Positions 44,490 through 52,157 of a stretch of 64,000 bases of DNA are shown one piece after another. The translations under genes were made by a program, and so were the position numbers. The notes below the pieces were generated by a model. It had not been told where the DNA came from. It did not search any database and saw only the letters and a program-made list of their open reading frames with translations. Numbering within the stretch: position 1 is the first letter of the stretch; every line of letters starts with the position of its first letter. The DNA is from Streptomyces sp. NBC_01498 (GTDB taxonomy: Bacteria; Actinomycetota; Actinomycetes; Streptomycetales; Streptomycetaceae). The stretch covers positions 5,406,001-5,470,000 of the forward strand of contig NZ_CP109598.1 in NCBI RefSeq assembly GCF_036327775.1. Direction: 5' to 3'.

Positions 44490-46553
44490 TCACCAGGGAG
44501 CGGGCGCCGGCGGGGCCACCACCGGAGGACGGTCGTCGCAGGTGATGGTGTTCGGCAGCAGCCACGGCGCGAGCCACGACTCGGTGCCCCGGCCCCCGTC
44601 GTTGCCACCGAGGTCGGTGAGCGCGAACTCCGAACCGGCCGGGGTGAAGTTGAAGGAACCGCAGTTGTTGACGCCGACCGCGCCGACGTTGCGCGCGTCC
44701 ACGTTCTCGAACGACGCCGACCCCTTCACCCGGGCACTGACCGCCGACGTACCCGTCCCGTCGATCCGTACGTCCTTGAAGCGCACCCCGTCGATCGCGT
44801 ACAGGTCCTTCACCGCGTAGTCGCTGACCAGCATGATCGCGTTGTACGTGCTGTCCAGGTAGTGGTCGCCGGTGACCCGGACGTCGGCGTCGATGTCCTT
44901 GTCGAGCGCGTAGAGCCAGATGGCTCCGAGCCCGATGTTCCAGTTCAGCTCGTACGTCCCGGCGCGGAGCGTGGTGTTGCCGGTGAAGCGCAGCGCCCCG
45001 GTGAACGGCTCCGCGCCGAACCGGGACCCGGCGTGCAGCGCGCTGCCCTCCCGGACGGGGTCGGCGACGAGATTGCCCGAGACGGTGGTGTCCGTACCGC
45101 CGTAGATCGCGATGCCGTTGGCGAGGACGGGGGACTGCACCGTGTTGCGCGTGAACGTGTTCCGCGCGTTGGCGGTCTTCTCCGACCACATCGCGAGGCC
45201 GTCGTCCCCGGTGTTGCGGACGAAGGTGTCCGACACGACCGAATCCGTCACGCCCGTATGGAAGTTGAGGGCGTCGGCGATCTGGTCGACCACGATGTTC
45301 CCGGAGATCCGCACGTTGGACATCGGCCCGTCGAACCACAGCCCGACCTTGGTGTGCCGGATGTGCAGCCCCGTGATCGTGGAGTGGCTCATCGCCCCGC
45401 CGACGCCGTTGACCTGGTCGGTGTCGATCCGTTCACGTACGTCGCCCTCGATGGCGAAGCCGGACAGATGGACGTTCCGGCTGCCGCCGTCCGCCGCGTC
45501 CTTGCCGTAGAAGCCGACCCCCGTGTGGACGGAGCCGTCCGGCGCGGGCTCGTCGAGGGTGACCTGGCGGCCCTTGACGACGGTGTGCCAGTTGCCCGCG
45601 CCCTCGATGGTGACGTCGTCCACCAGGATGTGACGGTTCACCTGGTAGGTGCCGGGCGGCAGATAGACGGTGAGCTTCTTGCGCTTCGCGTACGCGATCG
45701 CCCGGTCGAACGCGTCGGCCGAGTCCCGCCGCCCGGTCGGATCGGCACCGAACAGCAGCACGTTGGCGGCGACGATCCGCACGTGCGGCGCCCCGACCAC
45801 CTCCGAGTCGAGCAGGTCCACCACGGTCCAGTCGGCCCGGCTGCCGGCTGGGACCGTCAGCCGTACGGTGTCACCGGCCCGGTACGTCCTGCCGAGCCTC
45901 AGCCGCTGCTCGTCGTAGAAATGACTCGGCCGGAACGGCTTGGCGATGACCGGCGCCGGCGTGGTGGCGGCGGGCACACACGCGCACTCGGTGATCCACC
46001 AGTCGGGATGCAGCAGATCGGCGCCTGGGTCGTTGGAGAACGGATACTGGTTGTACAGCCACGCGTACTGCGAGGTCAGCGTCATGGTCCGGCGGTCCTT
46101 GCCGTTGACGGTGACATCGAGCGGCGCGGTGATCCCCCCGCCACCGGGCGCGTCGGGAATGCTGTAGCGCACGGTGATCGCGTTGGCGGCCCTGGGCAGC
46201 GTGAACTCGACGTACTGCTCGGGCGTCAGCTTCACGGCGCTGCGCCCGGAGGCCTCCGACGGCAGCGTGTACGCGGCCCGTCCGGGCCCGATGACCACCC
46301 CGTCGGTGACCGCGCCCTCCGCCTCCTGCTCCACGAACCCCACCCGCGCCCCACGCCCGGCAACGAGCGCGGGATCCACCCCGGCCCGGGTGACGACGGG
46401 CCCCTTCACGGGGGCCCTGCCGTCCGACGGCGAGGCAACGGCGGTACCACTCCCGCTCAGCAGCCCGACCCCGAGCGCAACGACCAACACCCCGGCAACG
46501 GCCCCCCGCTGACGGGCACCACCGCGGCGCCCACGGGTGAATCTCCACGACAT
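44490..46553 (-). CDS. Secreted right-handed beta-helix protein, possibly GH87-like glucanase
   Basis: 687 aa; ATG at 46553, though its ribosome site is weak. Signal peptide about 1-42 (GAVAGVLVVALGVGLLSGSG). The N-terminal beta-sandwich (about 65-255) looks carbohydrate-binding (YVEFTLPRAANAITVRYSIP) and contains a Cys pair (ITECACVP). The beta-helix begins FGADPTGRRDSADAFDRAIA (about 270), the Pectate_lyase_3 entry motif, and continues with short NxI/V turns (GLHIRHTKVGLWFDG, NTGDDGLAMWSEKTAN, ALNFHTG) to about 640. The layout of a CBM-like half plus beta-helix resembles alpha-1,3-glucanases/mycodextranases of GH87, but I cannot confirm catalytic Asp residues. It could also be a polysaccharide lyase or epimerase. 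It is convergent with htpG. Confidence 0.75.
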   Translation of the reverse strand: MSWRFTRGRRGGARQRGAVAGVLVVALGVGLLSGSGTAVASPSDGRAPVKGPVVTRAGVDPALVAGRGARVGFVEQEAEGAVTDGVVIGPGRAAYTLPSEASGRSAVKLTPEQYVEFTLPRAANAITVRYSIPDAPGGGGITAPLDVTVNGKDRRTMTLTSQYAWLYNQYPFSNDPGADLLHPDWWITECACVPAATTPAPVIAKPFRPSHFYDEQRLRLGRTYRAGDTVRLTVPAGSRADWTVVDLLDSEVVGAPHVRIVAANVLLFGADPTGRRDSADAFDRAIAYAKRKKLTVYLPPGTYQVNRHILVDDVTIEGAGNWHTVVKGRQVTLDEPAPDGSVHTGVGFYGKDAADGGSRNVHLSGFAIEGDVRERIDTDQVNGVGGAMSHSTITGLHIRHTKVGLWFDGPMSNVRISGNIVVDQIADALNFHTGVTDSVVSDTFVRNTGDDGLAMWSEKTANARNTFTRNTVQSPVLANGIAIYGGTDTTVSGNLVADPVREGSALHAGSRFGAEPFTGALRFTGNTTLRAGTYELNWNIGLGAIWLYALDKDIDADVRVTGDHYLDSTYNAIMLVSDYAVKDLYAIDGVRFKDVRIDGTGTSAVSARVKGSASFENVDARNVGAVGVNNCGSFNFTPAGSEFALTDLGGNDGGRGTESWLAPWLLPNTITCDDRPPVVAPPAPAPW

Positions 46554-46867
46554 CTAAGGCTCGATTCTCTCAAGGAGGACACACGAACACCGGGCGCGGA
46601 AGCCGTGGGGGGTGTGGTGGACACTAGGCGCCGGGCGGTCCCTTCCACAAGATGCCTGCGACGAGCTTTCGTGAGTCTGCACCTCAAGTGCGTTGGTGCG
46701 TCAATTTCTTGCGTCAACATCAAGATCCTTTACGAGTTCCGGGGTCCGGCACAGCGAGGCTCCTCCCGCGCGTCAGCGCGGGTATGCAGGGCGACACGGG
46801 TAGGCGGGGCAGCGCCGTCCCGCCGGGAGAAGTAGGTGACGAGGGATGCCACGCGCCTGGAAGGTTC
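46554..46867. other. Non-coding DNA at the left edge of the accessory island
   Basis: No supported gene. Overall composition is visibly lower in GC than the flanks. A lone AGGAGG-like site (46574) on the plus strand has no ORF after it, which suggests a lost gene start. Confidence 0.4.
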
Positions 46868-47042
46868 ATGGAATTCGCGCGCAACAGGTCGACCGCACTG
46901 CTGAGAACCTCCGCGCTGCTCAGCGGCGCCCGCCACGCGGGCGAGGACCCGCTCCAGAAACGCTCTCGTCAGGGCCGCGGGCCACGGGCACCGGATCGAT
47001 GAACCGGAGCTGTACAAGCGCTTGGTCGCCTCGGGCGTCGTG
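46868..47042 (+). pseudogene. Frameshifted remnant of an ECF sigma-factor gene (SigE family)
   Basis: ATG at 46868 follows a GGAAGG site. The first 30 codons read MEFARNRSTALLRTSALLSG then ARHAGEDPLQ, which matches the start of actinobacterial SigE-family ECF sigma factors (typically FVRxRxxALLRTAYLLTGDRHxAEDLLQ). The frame then fails, but the +1 frame from 46959 continues NALVRAAGHGHRIDEPELYK RLVASGVV, matching the next family segment (xALVRxxxHWHRI-xEPExYVRR). One extra A in the run 46957-46960 explains the break. After about 47042 no further similarity is visible, so the DNA-binding region 4 is lost. Both a frameshift and a deletion are therefore present. Confidence 0.7.
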
Positions 47043-47318
47043 CCCGGTGGTGGCGAGTGCGACCACCGGCTCGTACCGGTCGCGATCGGCAGCGACAAGG
47101 TGGTCTCACCGAGTGGAGTCCGTACGCCGAGGGACTGCTCCTGGGCCAGTGGGACCGGGCTTCGCCAGGCGCCGACACCACGAGACGGGCCGGGCCTCGG
47201 TGTCGCCGCGGGGGCCGGGGCCCTCGTCGCGCTTGCGGCATCACGGACCACGGCGGGACTGTCAGTCCGCTGAAGTATCCTTCCCGCCATTGCACAGCGA
47301 CTCGGAGGACCAAGCGAA

Positions 47319-48827
47319 TTGACCGGCCTGTCCGCTTTCCCGCTGCCCTTTCATGCTTCCCGTTCCATATCGTTCGCGACTCCCCGGACGCTGCGGGAAA
47401 TTCAGATGATGCAGTGCAGCTCACACATCCGGGCGAAGCCGGGGTGGTTCGACAAGATGAACGATGCCGGAATTGTCGCCAGGTGGACCCGGGAAGCGGT
47501 CGCCCAGGGCCTCACGGAGGCGCAGGTTCGTTACGTACTCGCCGAACTCCCGCATTACGCCGCGCTGCGGGACGGACGAACCGGCGTCGAGGTTTCCGCC
47601 GTCGACGGAGTGTGGCAGTCGGACGCACTGATCGACGACGAACTCCGATCCCGCCTGCGTGAGGCGGTCCGGGTCCTGGAGCAGGTCCCCGAAGCGGAAA
47701 AGGACTGGCATCCCGGATCCGACGGCCAGGTACTGGATCTGGTACACCCCTCGCTGTTCTGCCTGGTGAGAGAAGTGAGCGGGGCTCCCGAGCGGGCCTG
47801 GAAGAATCCGACGAACCGGTACTCGAAGTACGAATTCTCGGAAAGGTTCCAGTGGCTGCCCACGGATGTCGACGTCAGTGACGACGGCGATGTCACTTTC
47901 CGCTCGTACGTCAACAACGTCCACCCCGAGAATCATCGCCAACTGGCCTCCGTCCTGCCGGACCTGTTCGCCCGCCTGCGTCCCCTGCTGGAGAACGTGC
48001 TCACCGATCTGCGCCATCCGCGGCCCCCGCGTATCAAGGTCAATCCCTTCGGGTGGTACGACTCGGAGCCGGAGCCTCCGGACAAATCCTCCTTCAGCGA
48101 TGACGCGGCCTACGATGAAGCCCTCCACGCGTGGGAAGCGGCCCAGGACGACTGGTGGGAGAACCGCCGCCCGGTCGTCCCCGACGCCCCGGCTTTCGCC
48201 CCACCCCAGTTGCCCGACGAATCCACCCGGGTCGACCTGCGCGGCCGGCGTCTCCAGGTCATCGCCAAGCTCGCCACCATTCATCTCACCCCGGACAAGC
48301 CCGAGTACCCAGGCGGTTCCTGGCATGTCGAGGGCATGCTGAACGAACGGATCGTCTCGACCGCGATTTACTACTGGGACAGCGAGAACATCACCGAAAG
48401 CCGCCTGAGTTTCCGCGCGGCACTCGACGACCCCGACTACGAACAGAACGACGACAACGGCCTCCGCGAGGTCTACGGCCTGGAGGACGAAGACGCGCTG
48501 AACCAGCCGCTGGGATCGGCATCGACCCCGGCGGGCCGCTGCCTGGCATTCCCGAACATGCTGCAACACCGCGTCGGCTCATTCCGCCTCACGGACCCCG
48601 CCCGGCCGGGACACCGAAAAATCCTCGCCTTCTTCCTGGTCGACCCGTCGGAAACGATCGTCTCGACCTCCGACGTGCCACCCCAACAACCATGGTCCGA
48701 CGACTCGACCATGACGCTGGAACAAGCCAATAACTACCGCGAACAACTGATGCGGGAACGCAAGTTCTTCATCGACGAACACAACGAGCAGCTCTACGAG
48801 CGCGAATTCTCCCTCTGCGAGCACTGA
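47319..48827 (+). CDS. DUF4246 protein, a family known mainly from fungi
   Basis: 502 aa from TTG at 47319, which has GGAGGA 9 nt upstream. The start is supported because the following residues LSAFPLPFH, then RTLREIQMMQCSSHI, AKPGW and IVARWTREA align with the N-terminus of DUF4246 proteins. The hallmark C-terminal block is present: YPGGSWHVEGMLNERIVSTA, YYWDSENITESRLSFR, GRCLAFPNMLQHRV, PGHRKILAFFLVDP and DVPPQQPW. The HVE motif and the later HR/H residues suggest a double-stranded beta-helix fold related to 2-oxoglutarate/Fe(II) oxygenases (inference). It is cytoplasmic, with no signal peptide. Composition is less GC-rich than neighbours, consistent with transfer. Function unknown. Confidence 0.85.
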   Translation: MTGLSAFPLPFHASRSISFATPRTLREIQMMQCSSHIRAKPGWFDKMNDAGIVARWTREAVAQGLTEAQVRYVLAELPHYAALRDGRTGVEVSAVDGVWQSDALIDDELRSRLREAVRVLEQVPEAEKDWHPGSDGQVLDLVHPSLFCLVREVSGAPERAWKNPTNRYSKYEFSERFQWLPTDVDVSDDGDVTFRSYVNNVHPENHRQLASVLPDLFARLRPLLENVLTDLRHPRPPRIKVNPFGWYDSEPEPPDKSSFSDDAAYDEALHAWEAAQDDWWENRRPVVPDAPAFAPPQLPDESTRVDLRGRRLQVIAKLATIHLTPDKPEYPGGSWHVEGMLNERIVSTAIYYWDSENITESRLSFRAALDDPDYEQNDDNGLREVYGLEDEDALNQPLGSASTPAGRCLAFPNMLQHRVGSFRLTDPARPGHRKILAFFLVDPSETIVSTSDVPPQQPWSDDSTMTLEQANNYREQLMRERKFFIDEHNEQLYEREFSLCEH

Positions 48828-48842
48828 TCCGGCCCTCCGGAT
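48827..48842 (+). terminator. Small hairpin after the DUF4246 gene
   Basis: ATCCGG (48827-48832) pairs with CCGGAT (48837-48842) over a 4-nt loop, followed by TTTC. It starts at the last base of the stop codon. Short, but suitably placed. Confidence 0.35.
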
Positions 48843-48998
48843 TTCCTCGGAAGATTCAAGAACACCACCCTCGCCGGGAACCCGTCGGAGGAGTTGAACG
48901 ACCGGAGCCGCAGCCGGACTCCAGATTCGGGGAGCCCGGGAACTGAATGCGGACACCGGCCGACGTCTGAGGGGACGACAAATCCAGGGAGGTCGGTC

Positions 48999-49700
48999 AT
49001 GGAACGACGTACGTTCTTGCGCGCTTCGGCTCTGTCCGTCGGCGCGGCAGCCGGTGTCGGAGCACTCGACGAGGGCGCGTCGGCGATATCGGCGGCGAAT
49101 CCCCTGCGTGTGGGGATACTGATGTTCGACGGTGTGGAGGAGCAGGACTTCATCGCCCCGGTGGAGGTACTCGGACTCGCGGGGCGGATGAGTGCCGGCG
49201 CGTTGACGACAGCCATGGTGACCACCGACCGGCCGGCCACGATCACCTGCACCTACGGGACGAAGGTGCGGGTCGACAACGGCTGGTCGCCTCGGGCGGC
49301 GGACGTACTGGTGGTGCCGGGCGGCGGCTACACGGCCAAGGACGGACCGGGCGTGAACAAGCTCATCGCCGACCGGGGTCTTCTCCGCCGGCTGGCCGCG
49401 TCCGAGACCCTGCCGGTCGGTATCTGTACGGGCGTGATGGTGCTGTCCGCGGCGGGGCTGACCAAGGGGCGCAATGTGACGACCCACGCGGGCGCGAAGG
49501 CGGATCTGGCAGCTCAAGGCGCGACGGTGATCAGCGCCCGCGTGGTCGATGACGGCGACCTGATCACCGGCGGCGGCATCACCTCCGGCCTGGACGTCGC
49601 ACTGTGGCTGGTGGAGCGGTTCGTCGGCGCGGAACTCGCCCAGCGGGTGGAGACGGTCCTGGAGTACGAGCGACGCGGCACGGTCTGGCGACGGCCCTGA
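48999..49700 (+). CDS. Exported DJ-1/PfpI-family protein
   Basis: 233 aa; ATG at 48999 with GGGAGG 6-7 nt upstream. The N-terminus RRTFLRASALSVGAAAGVGA is a twin-arginine-like signal. The mature part is a complete class-I glutamine-amidotransferase-like/DJ-1 domain: VGILMFDGVEEQDFIAPVEV, VLVVPGGGYTAKDGPG and the nucleophile elbow VGICTGVMVLSAAGL with C143. The motif THAGAKADLAAQG and GGGITSGLDVALWLVERF follow. It resembles the isonitrile-hydratase/AraC-amidase-like subgroup rather than protease PfpI. The substrate is unknown. It stands alone in the island, followed 160 bp later by CRISPR-like repeats. Confidence 0.88.
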   Translation: MERRTFLRASALSVGAAAGVGALDEGASAISAANPLRVGILMFDGVEEQDFIAPVEVLGLAGRMSAGALTTAMVTTDRPATITCTYGTKVRVDNGWSPRAADVLVVPGGGYTAKDGPGVNKLIADRGLLRRLAASETLPVGICTGVMVLSAAGLTKGRNVTTHAGAKADLAAQGATVISARVVDDGDLITGGGITSGLDVALWLVERFVGAELAQRVETVLEYERRGTVWRRP

Positions 49701-49861
49701 ACGACGGCCCGGAGACGGCACTTGGCGTTCTGTGGCCACACATCCGGAGGGGCCGCGCTTCTGGTGCCTGAGTCGCGGCCCTCACGGAGCCTCGGACGTC
49801 CTGCCGATCACACCCGACGTGCCGCGCGATCCGGCCGTACGACGTCGACGGGCAGGTCCGG

Positions 49862-49954
49862 GGGACCAGAAACCCCGCCGGCGCGGGGAGTACGCGTCGT
49901 ACAGGCGGATCGGGTGCGGGGTCAGGGGACCAACCTCGCAGGTGCGGGGAGCAC
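49862..49954 (-). CRISPR. Remnant of a type I-E-like CRISPR array: two degenerate repeats, one 32-nt spacer
   Basis: On the minus strand a 29-nt repeat (49954-49926) begins GTGCTCCCCGCACC and ends TTGGTCCC. Exactly 32 nt later a second repeat (49893-49862) begins GTACTCCCCGCGCC and ends GGTCCC, with a 3-nt insertion (TCT) before that end. The CCCCGC/GCGGGG stem is intact in the second repeat and has one mismatch in the first. Length 29, spacer 32 and the GTGCTCCCCGC...GGTCCC form match actinobacterial type I-E repeats. No cas gene is in the window and no further repeat occurs at the expected 61-nt spacing on either side. Confidence 0.65.
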
Positions 49955-50436
49955 AGGAGCTGACCCGACGTTTTATTGGCGCCTACGACGAGACAGCACG
50001 ACGGAAGATCATGCCGGAGGTCGCCGAGCAGCGGATCCTCGACGCCTTCCAACAGGACGGCACGTGGGGGGCGTTGTTCCGCAAGACGAGCTGCGGGGTC
50101 GCGTACGCGCACGGAGAGGCCGACTACAACGGCCACTTCGGCATCCGGGAACTGTGCGACATCTGCCCCGAGGACCAGATCGCCCGGTGCCGGGCCGCGT
50201 GGGTCAAGCCTGATCCGGCAGCCGTCACGCGCGAAGCCCGAGCACTCGGTGCGACCGGTGTGGTGGAGGTCAACGACCGTGCCATCGTCGTGGAGGGACT
50301 GGACGAGCCGCCGCGCTACTTCCTCCAGCACGGCTTCGGCTACCAGTGCCACGACCGCACCAGACCCCACCACCACCGCCAACACGGCCGGGCCCCCATC
50401 GGCTGGACGGCGGAGAACGGACCCACCCCCGCATGA
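49942..50436 (+). pseudogene. 5'-truncated gene, probably the C-terminal part of a radical SAM protein
   Basis: The frame is open from 49732, but recognisable protein begins only after the CRISPR-like repeat, at ELTRRFIGAYDETARRK (about 49957). The nearest start, GTG 49942, lies inside the repeat and has no ribosome site. The remaining about 160 residues contain SCGVAYAHGEADYNGHFGIR and LCDICPEDQIARC and end HHHRQHGRAPIGW. I judge this to be the auxiliary-cluster region of a radical SAM family, but the SAM-binding CxxxCxxC domain is missing, so function as such is lost. Its stop overlaps the exonuclease ATG (ATGA), so the truncated frame is still translationally coupled to the next two genes. 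Confidence 0.5.
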
Positions 50437-51035
50437 ACTTCTCCTCCTGGCCCCCGCTGCTCGTGGTCGACGTCGAAGGCAACGGCGCCAACCCGCCCGA
50501 CCTCGTCGAGGTCGCCGCCCTCCCCGTACGCGAGGGACACCCGGACACTGGCACGGCGGGTGCGTGGCTGACCAAGCCCCGGCATCCAGTGACCCCGTTC
50601 GCCGCCCGCGTCCACGGCCTGACGAACGACCGGCTGGAAAACGAACCCGGCTGGGAGGAGATCGCCGACCAGGTCCACACACTCCTCGGCACCTCATGGA
50701 TCTGCGCCCACAACGCACACGTCGACCACCGAGTGCTCTCCGCACACCTCCCGACGTGGCAGCCGGCCGGAGTCATCGACACCCTCCGCCTCGCCAAAAC
50801 CACCCACCCCGGCCTGCCCAAATACACCCTCGACGCCCTGATCGAACACCTCCGCCCGGACCTGACCCGGGCCCCCGCACATCGCCACCGCGCCACCTTC
50901 GACGCCTACGCCACCGCCCAGCTCCTGATCCTCATGGCCGACCGGTACGACACCTGGGACCAGCTCGTCGCCGCGGCCGTGCCGCCCGGCCTGCCCGGAG
51001 CCCCCGAACCAGACAAGGACCCCACCCTGTGGTGA
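50433..51035 (+). CDS. DEDDh 3'-5' exonuclease (DnaQ-like fold)
   Basis: 200 aa; ATG at 50433 overlapping the upstream stop. The three exonuclease motifs are visible: Exo I VVDVEGNG (D13, E15), Exo II CAHNAHVDHRVL (Asp near residue 97) and Exo III HRATFDAYATAQLL (His and Asp about residues 150-155), giving a DEDDh active site. It would remove nucleotides from a 3' end of DNA or RNA using two metal ions. The rest of the chain is short, with no extra domain, so this is a stand-alone proofreading-type or RNase-T-like enzyme. Its stop overlaps the start of the ATPase gene (GTGA). The coupled arrangement suggests a shared nucleic-acid or nucleotide process. Confidence 0.85.
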   Translation: MNFSSWPPLLVVDVEGNGANPPDLVEVAALPVREGHPDTGTAGAWLTKPRHPVTPFAARVHGLTNDRLENEPGWEEIADQVHTLLGTSWICAHNAHVDHRVLSAHLPTWQPAGVIDTLRLAKTTHPGLPKYTLDALIEHLRPDLTRAPAHRHRATFDAYATAQLLILMADRYDTWDQLVAAAVPPGLPGAPEPDKDPTLW

Positions 51036-51640
51036 CCACCCCTCAGCCCGTCCGCATCGGCGTCATGGGCACCCACTCCACCGGCAAGACCACACTCCTC
51101 AAACGCATCGAAATGGAATTACGAGCCCACGGAATCCCCGTAACCCGCACCGGCCGACTCGGAAAACGCGCCGCACTCACCGGCCTGCCCAAGATGCAGC
51201 ACCACACCGCCGCCTCCACCGAGTGGATCATCACCCAAGGCATCGCCGACGAAATCGCCGCAACCGCCCACCCCGGTCCCGAACCGATCCAGGTCATCCT
51301 CGCCGACCGCGCGGTCTGGGACGCCCTCGCCCACTTCCACGCCGCCCAAGCATGGCGACAGGAAACCCCCGACCCGCTGGAGTGCGAACGGCTCCGGCTC
51401 CTTACTTCCACGCAGGCGCAGAAGTACCACCTGCTCCTGGCCACGGTCCTCGACGAGGCCCTACCGGTCGAGAGCAAGCACGACTACGACGCCCGCTACC
51501 GAGCCCTGGTCGATCACCACACGCACGCGTTCCTCGCCGAAGACGAGATCCCGCACCAGCGCGTCACCAGCGACCCCGACAGCCAGGCGCATGCCGTCGA
51601 ACTGGCGCTTCAACTCTGCCTCAACCAGGCCGCGCCATGA
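51032..51640 (+). CDS. P-loop ATPase/kinase-like protein with a TTA codon
   Basis: 202 aa from GTG at 51032, overlapping the exonuclease stop by 4 bp. The Walker A loop is GTHSTGKTT at about residues 12-20 (VRIGVMGTHSTGKTTLLKRI). A Walker-B-like strand is VILADRAVWDALAHF near residue 90, and a lid-like Arg-rich region (SKHDYDARYRALVD) follows. The overall length and layout are those of a nucleoside-monophosphate-kinase-like or NadR-like ATPase domain (cf. thymidylate-kinase-type AAA_28), but the substrate is unknown. Codon 30 (51119-51121) is TTA, the rare leucine codon read by the bldA tRNA, so translation may be restricted to development in Streptomyces. Codon use is also less GC-rich. Confidence 0.8.
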   Translation: MTTPQPVRIGVMGTHSTGKTTLLKRIEMELRAHGIPVTRTGRLGKRAALTGLPKMQHHTAASTEWIITQGIADEIAATAHPGPEPIQVILADRAVWDALAHFHAAQAWRQETPDPLECERLRLLTSTQAQKYHLLLATVLDEALPVESKHDYDARYRALVDHHTHAFLAEDEIPHQRVTSDPDSQAHAVELALQLCLNQAAP

Positions 51641-51962
51641 GCAGCACGCCGCCAGCGGCGCCATGACATCGCCGGGAAAACCGTCTCCCGCCTCGATCTC
51701 GACACCACGCGCCTGACCGGACCTCGGCACCTGGGGCGACTCCGGCGACCATTGCGACGAAAGTCGGCATGGTCCGGCCGACTCCCAACGGGTGGGTTCC
51801 GCACGGCCACCCCGTGTACCTGCGGGCCGTCGCATGCTCAGGAGGAGGCGACGACGCGAAGCCGAGCGCCGCGACTGAGAGCGGCCACTTGCGTGGTTGC
51901 AGTTGCGGCTGAAGGGCGGCTCTCGGATACCTGCCGCCGCACACAGCGACCGAACAAGCCGA

Positions 51963-52000
51963 CGAGGGCCGCCACCCCGGCAATGGGGTAGCGGCCCTCG
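51963..52000. terminator. Two-part hairpin
   Basis: CGAGGGCCGC (51963-51972) pairs with GCGGCCCTCG (51991-52000), and inner ACCCC (51974-51978) pairs with GGGGT (51985-51989). The stem is interrupted by one unpaired base on each side. It is well placed to stop transcription of the island genes before glnA. Confidence 0.6.
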
Positions 52001-52007
52001 TAGTGTT

Positions 52008-52022
52008 CTGACGTCACGTCAG
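52008..52022. promoter_or_regulatory. Perfect 15-bp palindrome CTGACGTCACGTCAG
   Basis: A perfect palindrome centred on 52015, immediately after a terminator-like hairpin and far from any gene start. It could be a protein-binding site or a mobile-element end; no partner copy is seen in the window. Confidence 0.4.
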
Positions 52023-52157
52023 CACATCGATCCTGCGGCGCACACTCGGTGCACAAGGGGTGGAAAGCGAGCGGTCACTGTGAGAACTGGTGAGAAGTGT
52101 TCTCGCCGGTCAGTGCCTGTTTATGAGCCTTCCGCCCAAGTGGCCCGACCTTGCGGT

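Larger units (their letters stand above)
51641..52157. other. 517-bp region between the island genes and glnA
   Basis: No gene is supported. A 47-codon plus-strand frame (51769-51912, ending in LRGCSCG) has no ribosome site and is not typical in codon use. It is followed by a complex hairpin (51963-52000) and a perfect 15-bp palindrome (52008-52022), listed separately. Downstream of glnA on the minus strand, GAGAAC (52100-52095 as read) and GTTCTC (52088-52083) can form a weak hairpin. Confidence 0.45.

Noticed and set aside
46730..47290. 186-codon minus-strand frame across the sigma-factor remnant
   Set aside because: Low-complexity Arg/Pro/Ser translation. The plus strand has specific sigma-factor similarity in two frames.
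49801..49829. A further CRISPR repeat expected one period left of the pair
   Set aside because: The sequence at the expected position does not keep the CCCCGC/GCGGGG stem or the GGTCCC end.
51769..51912. 47-codon ORF between the ATPase gene and glnA
   Set aside because: No ribosome site and no recognisable sequence. Treated as non-coding.
46554..52157. Searched for tRNA genes or insertion-sequence ends as island boundaries
   Set aside because: No cloverleaf-like sequence, transposase gene or terminal inverted repeat pair could be recognised by eye.
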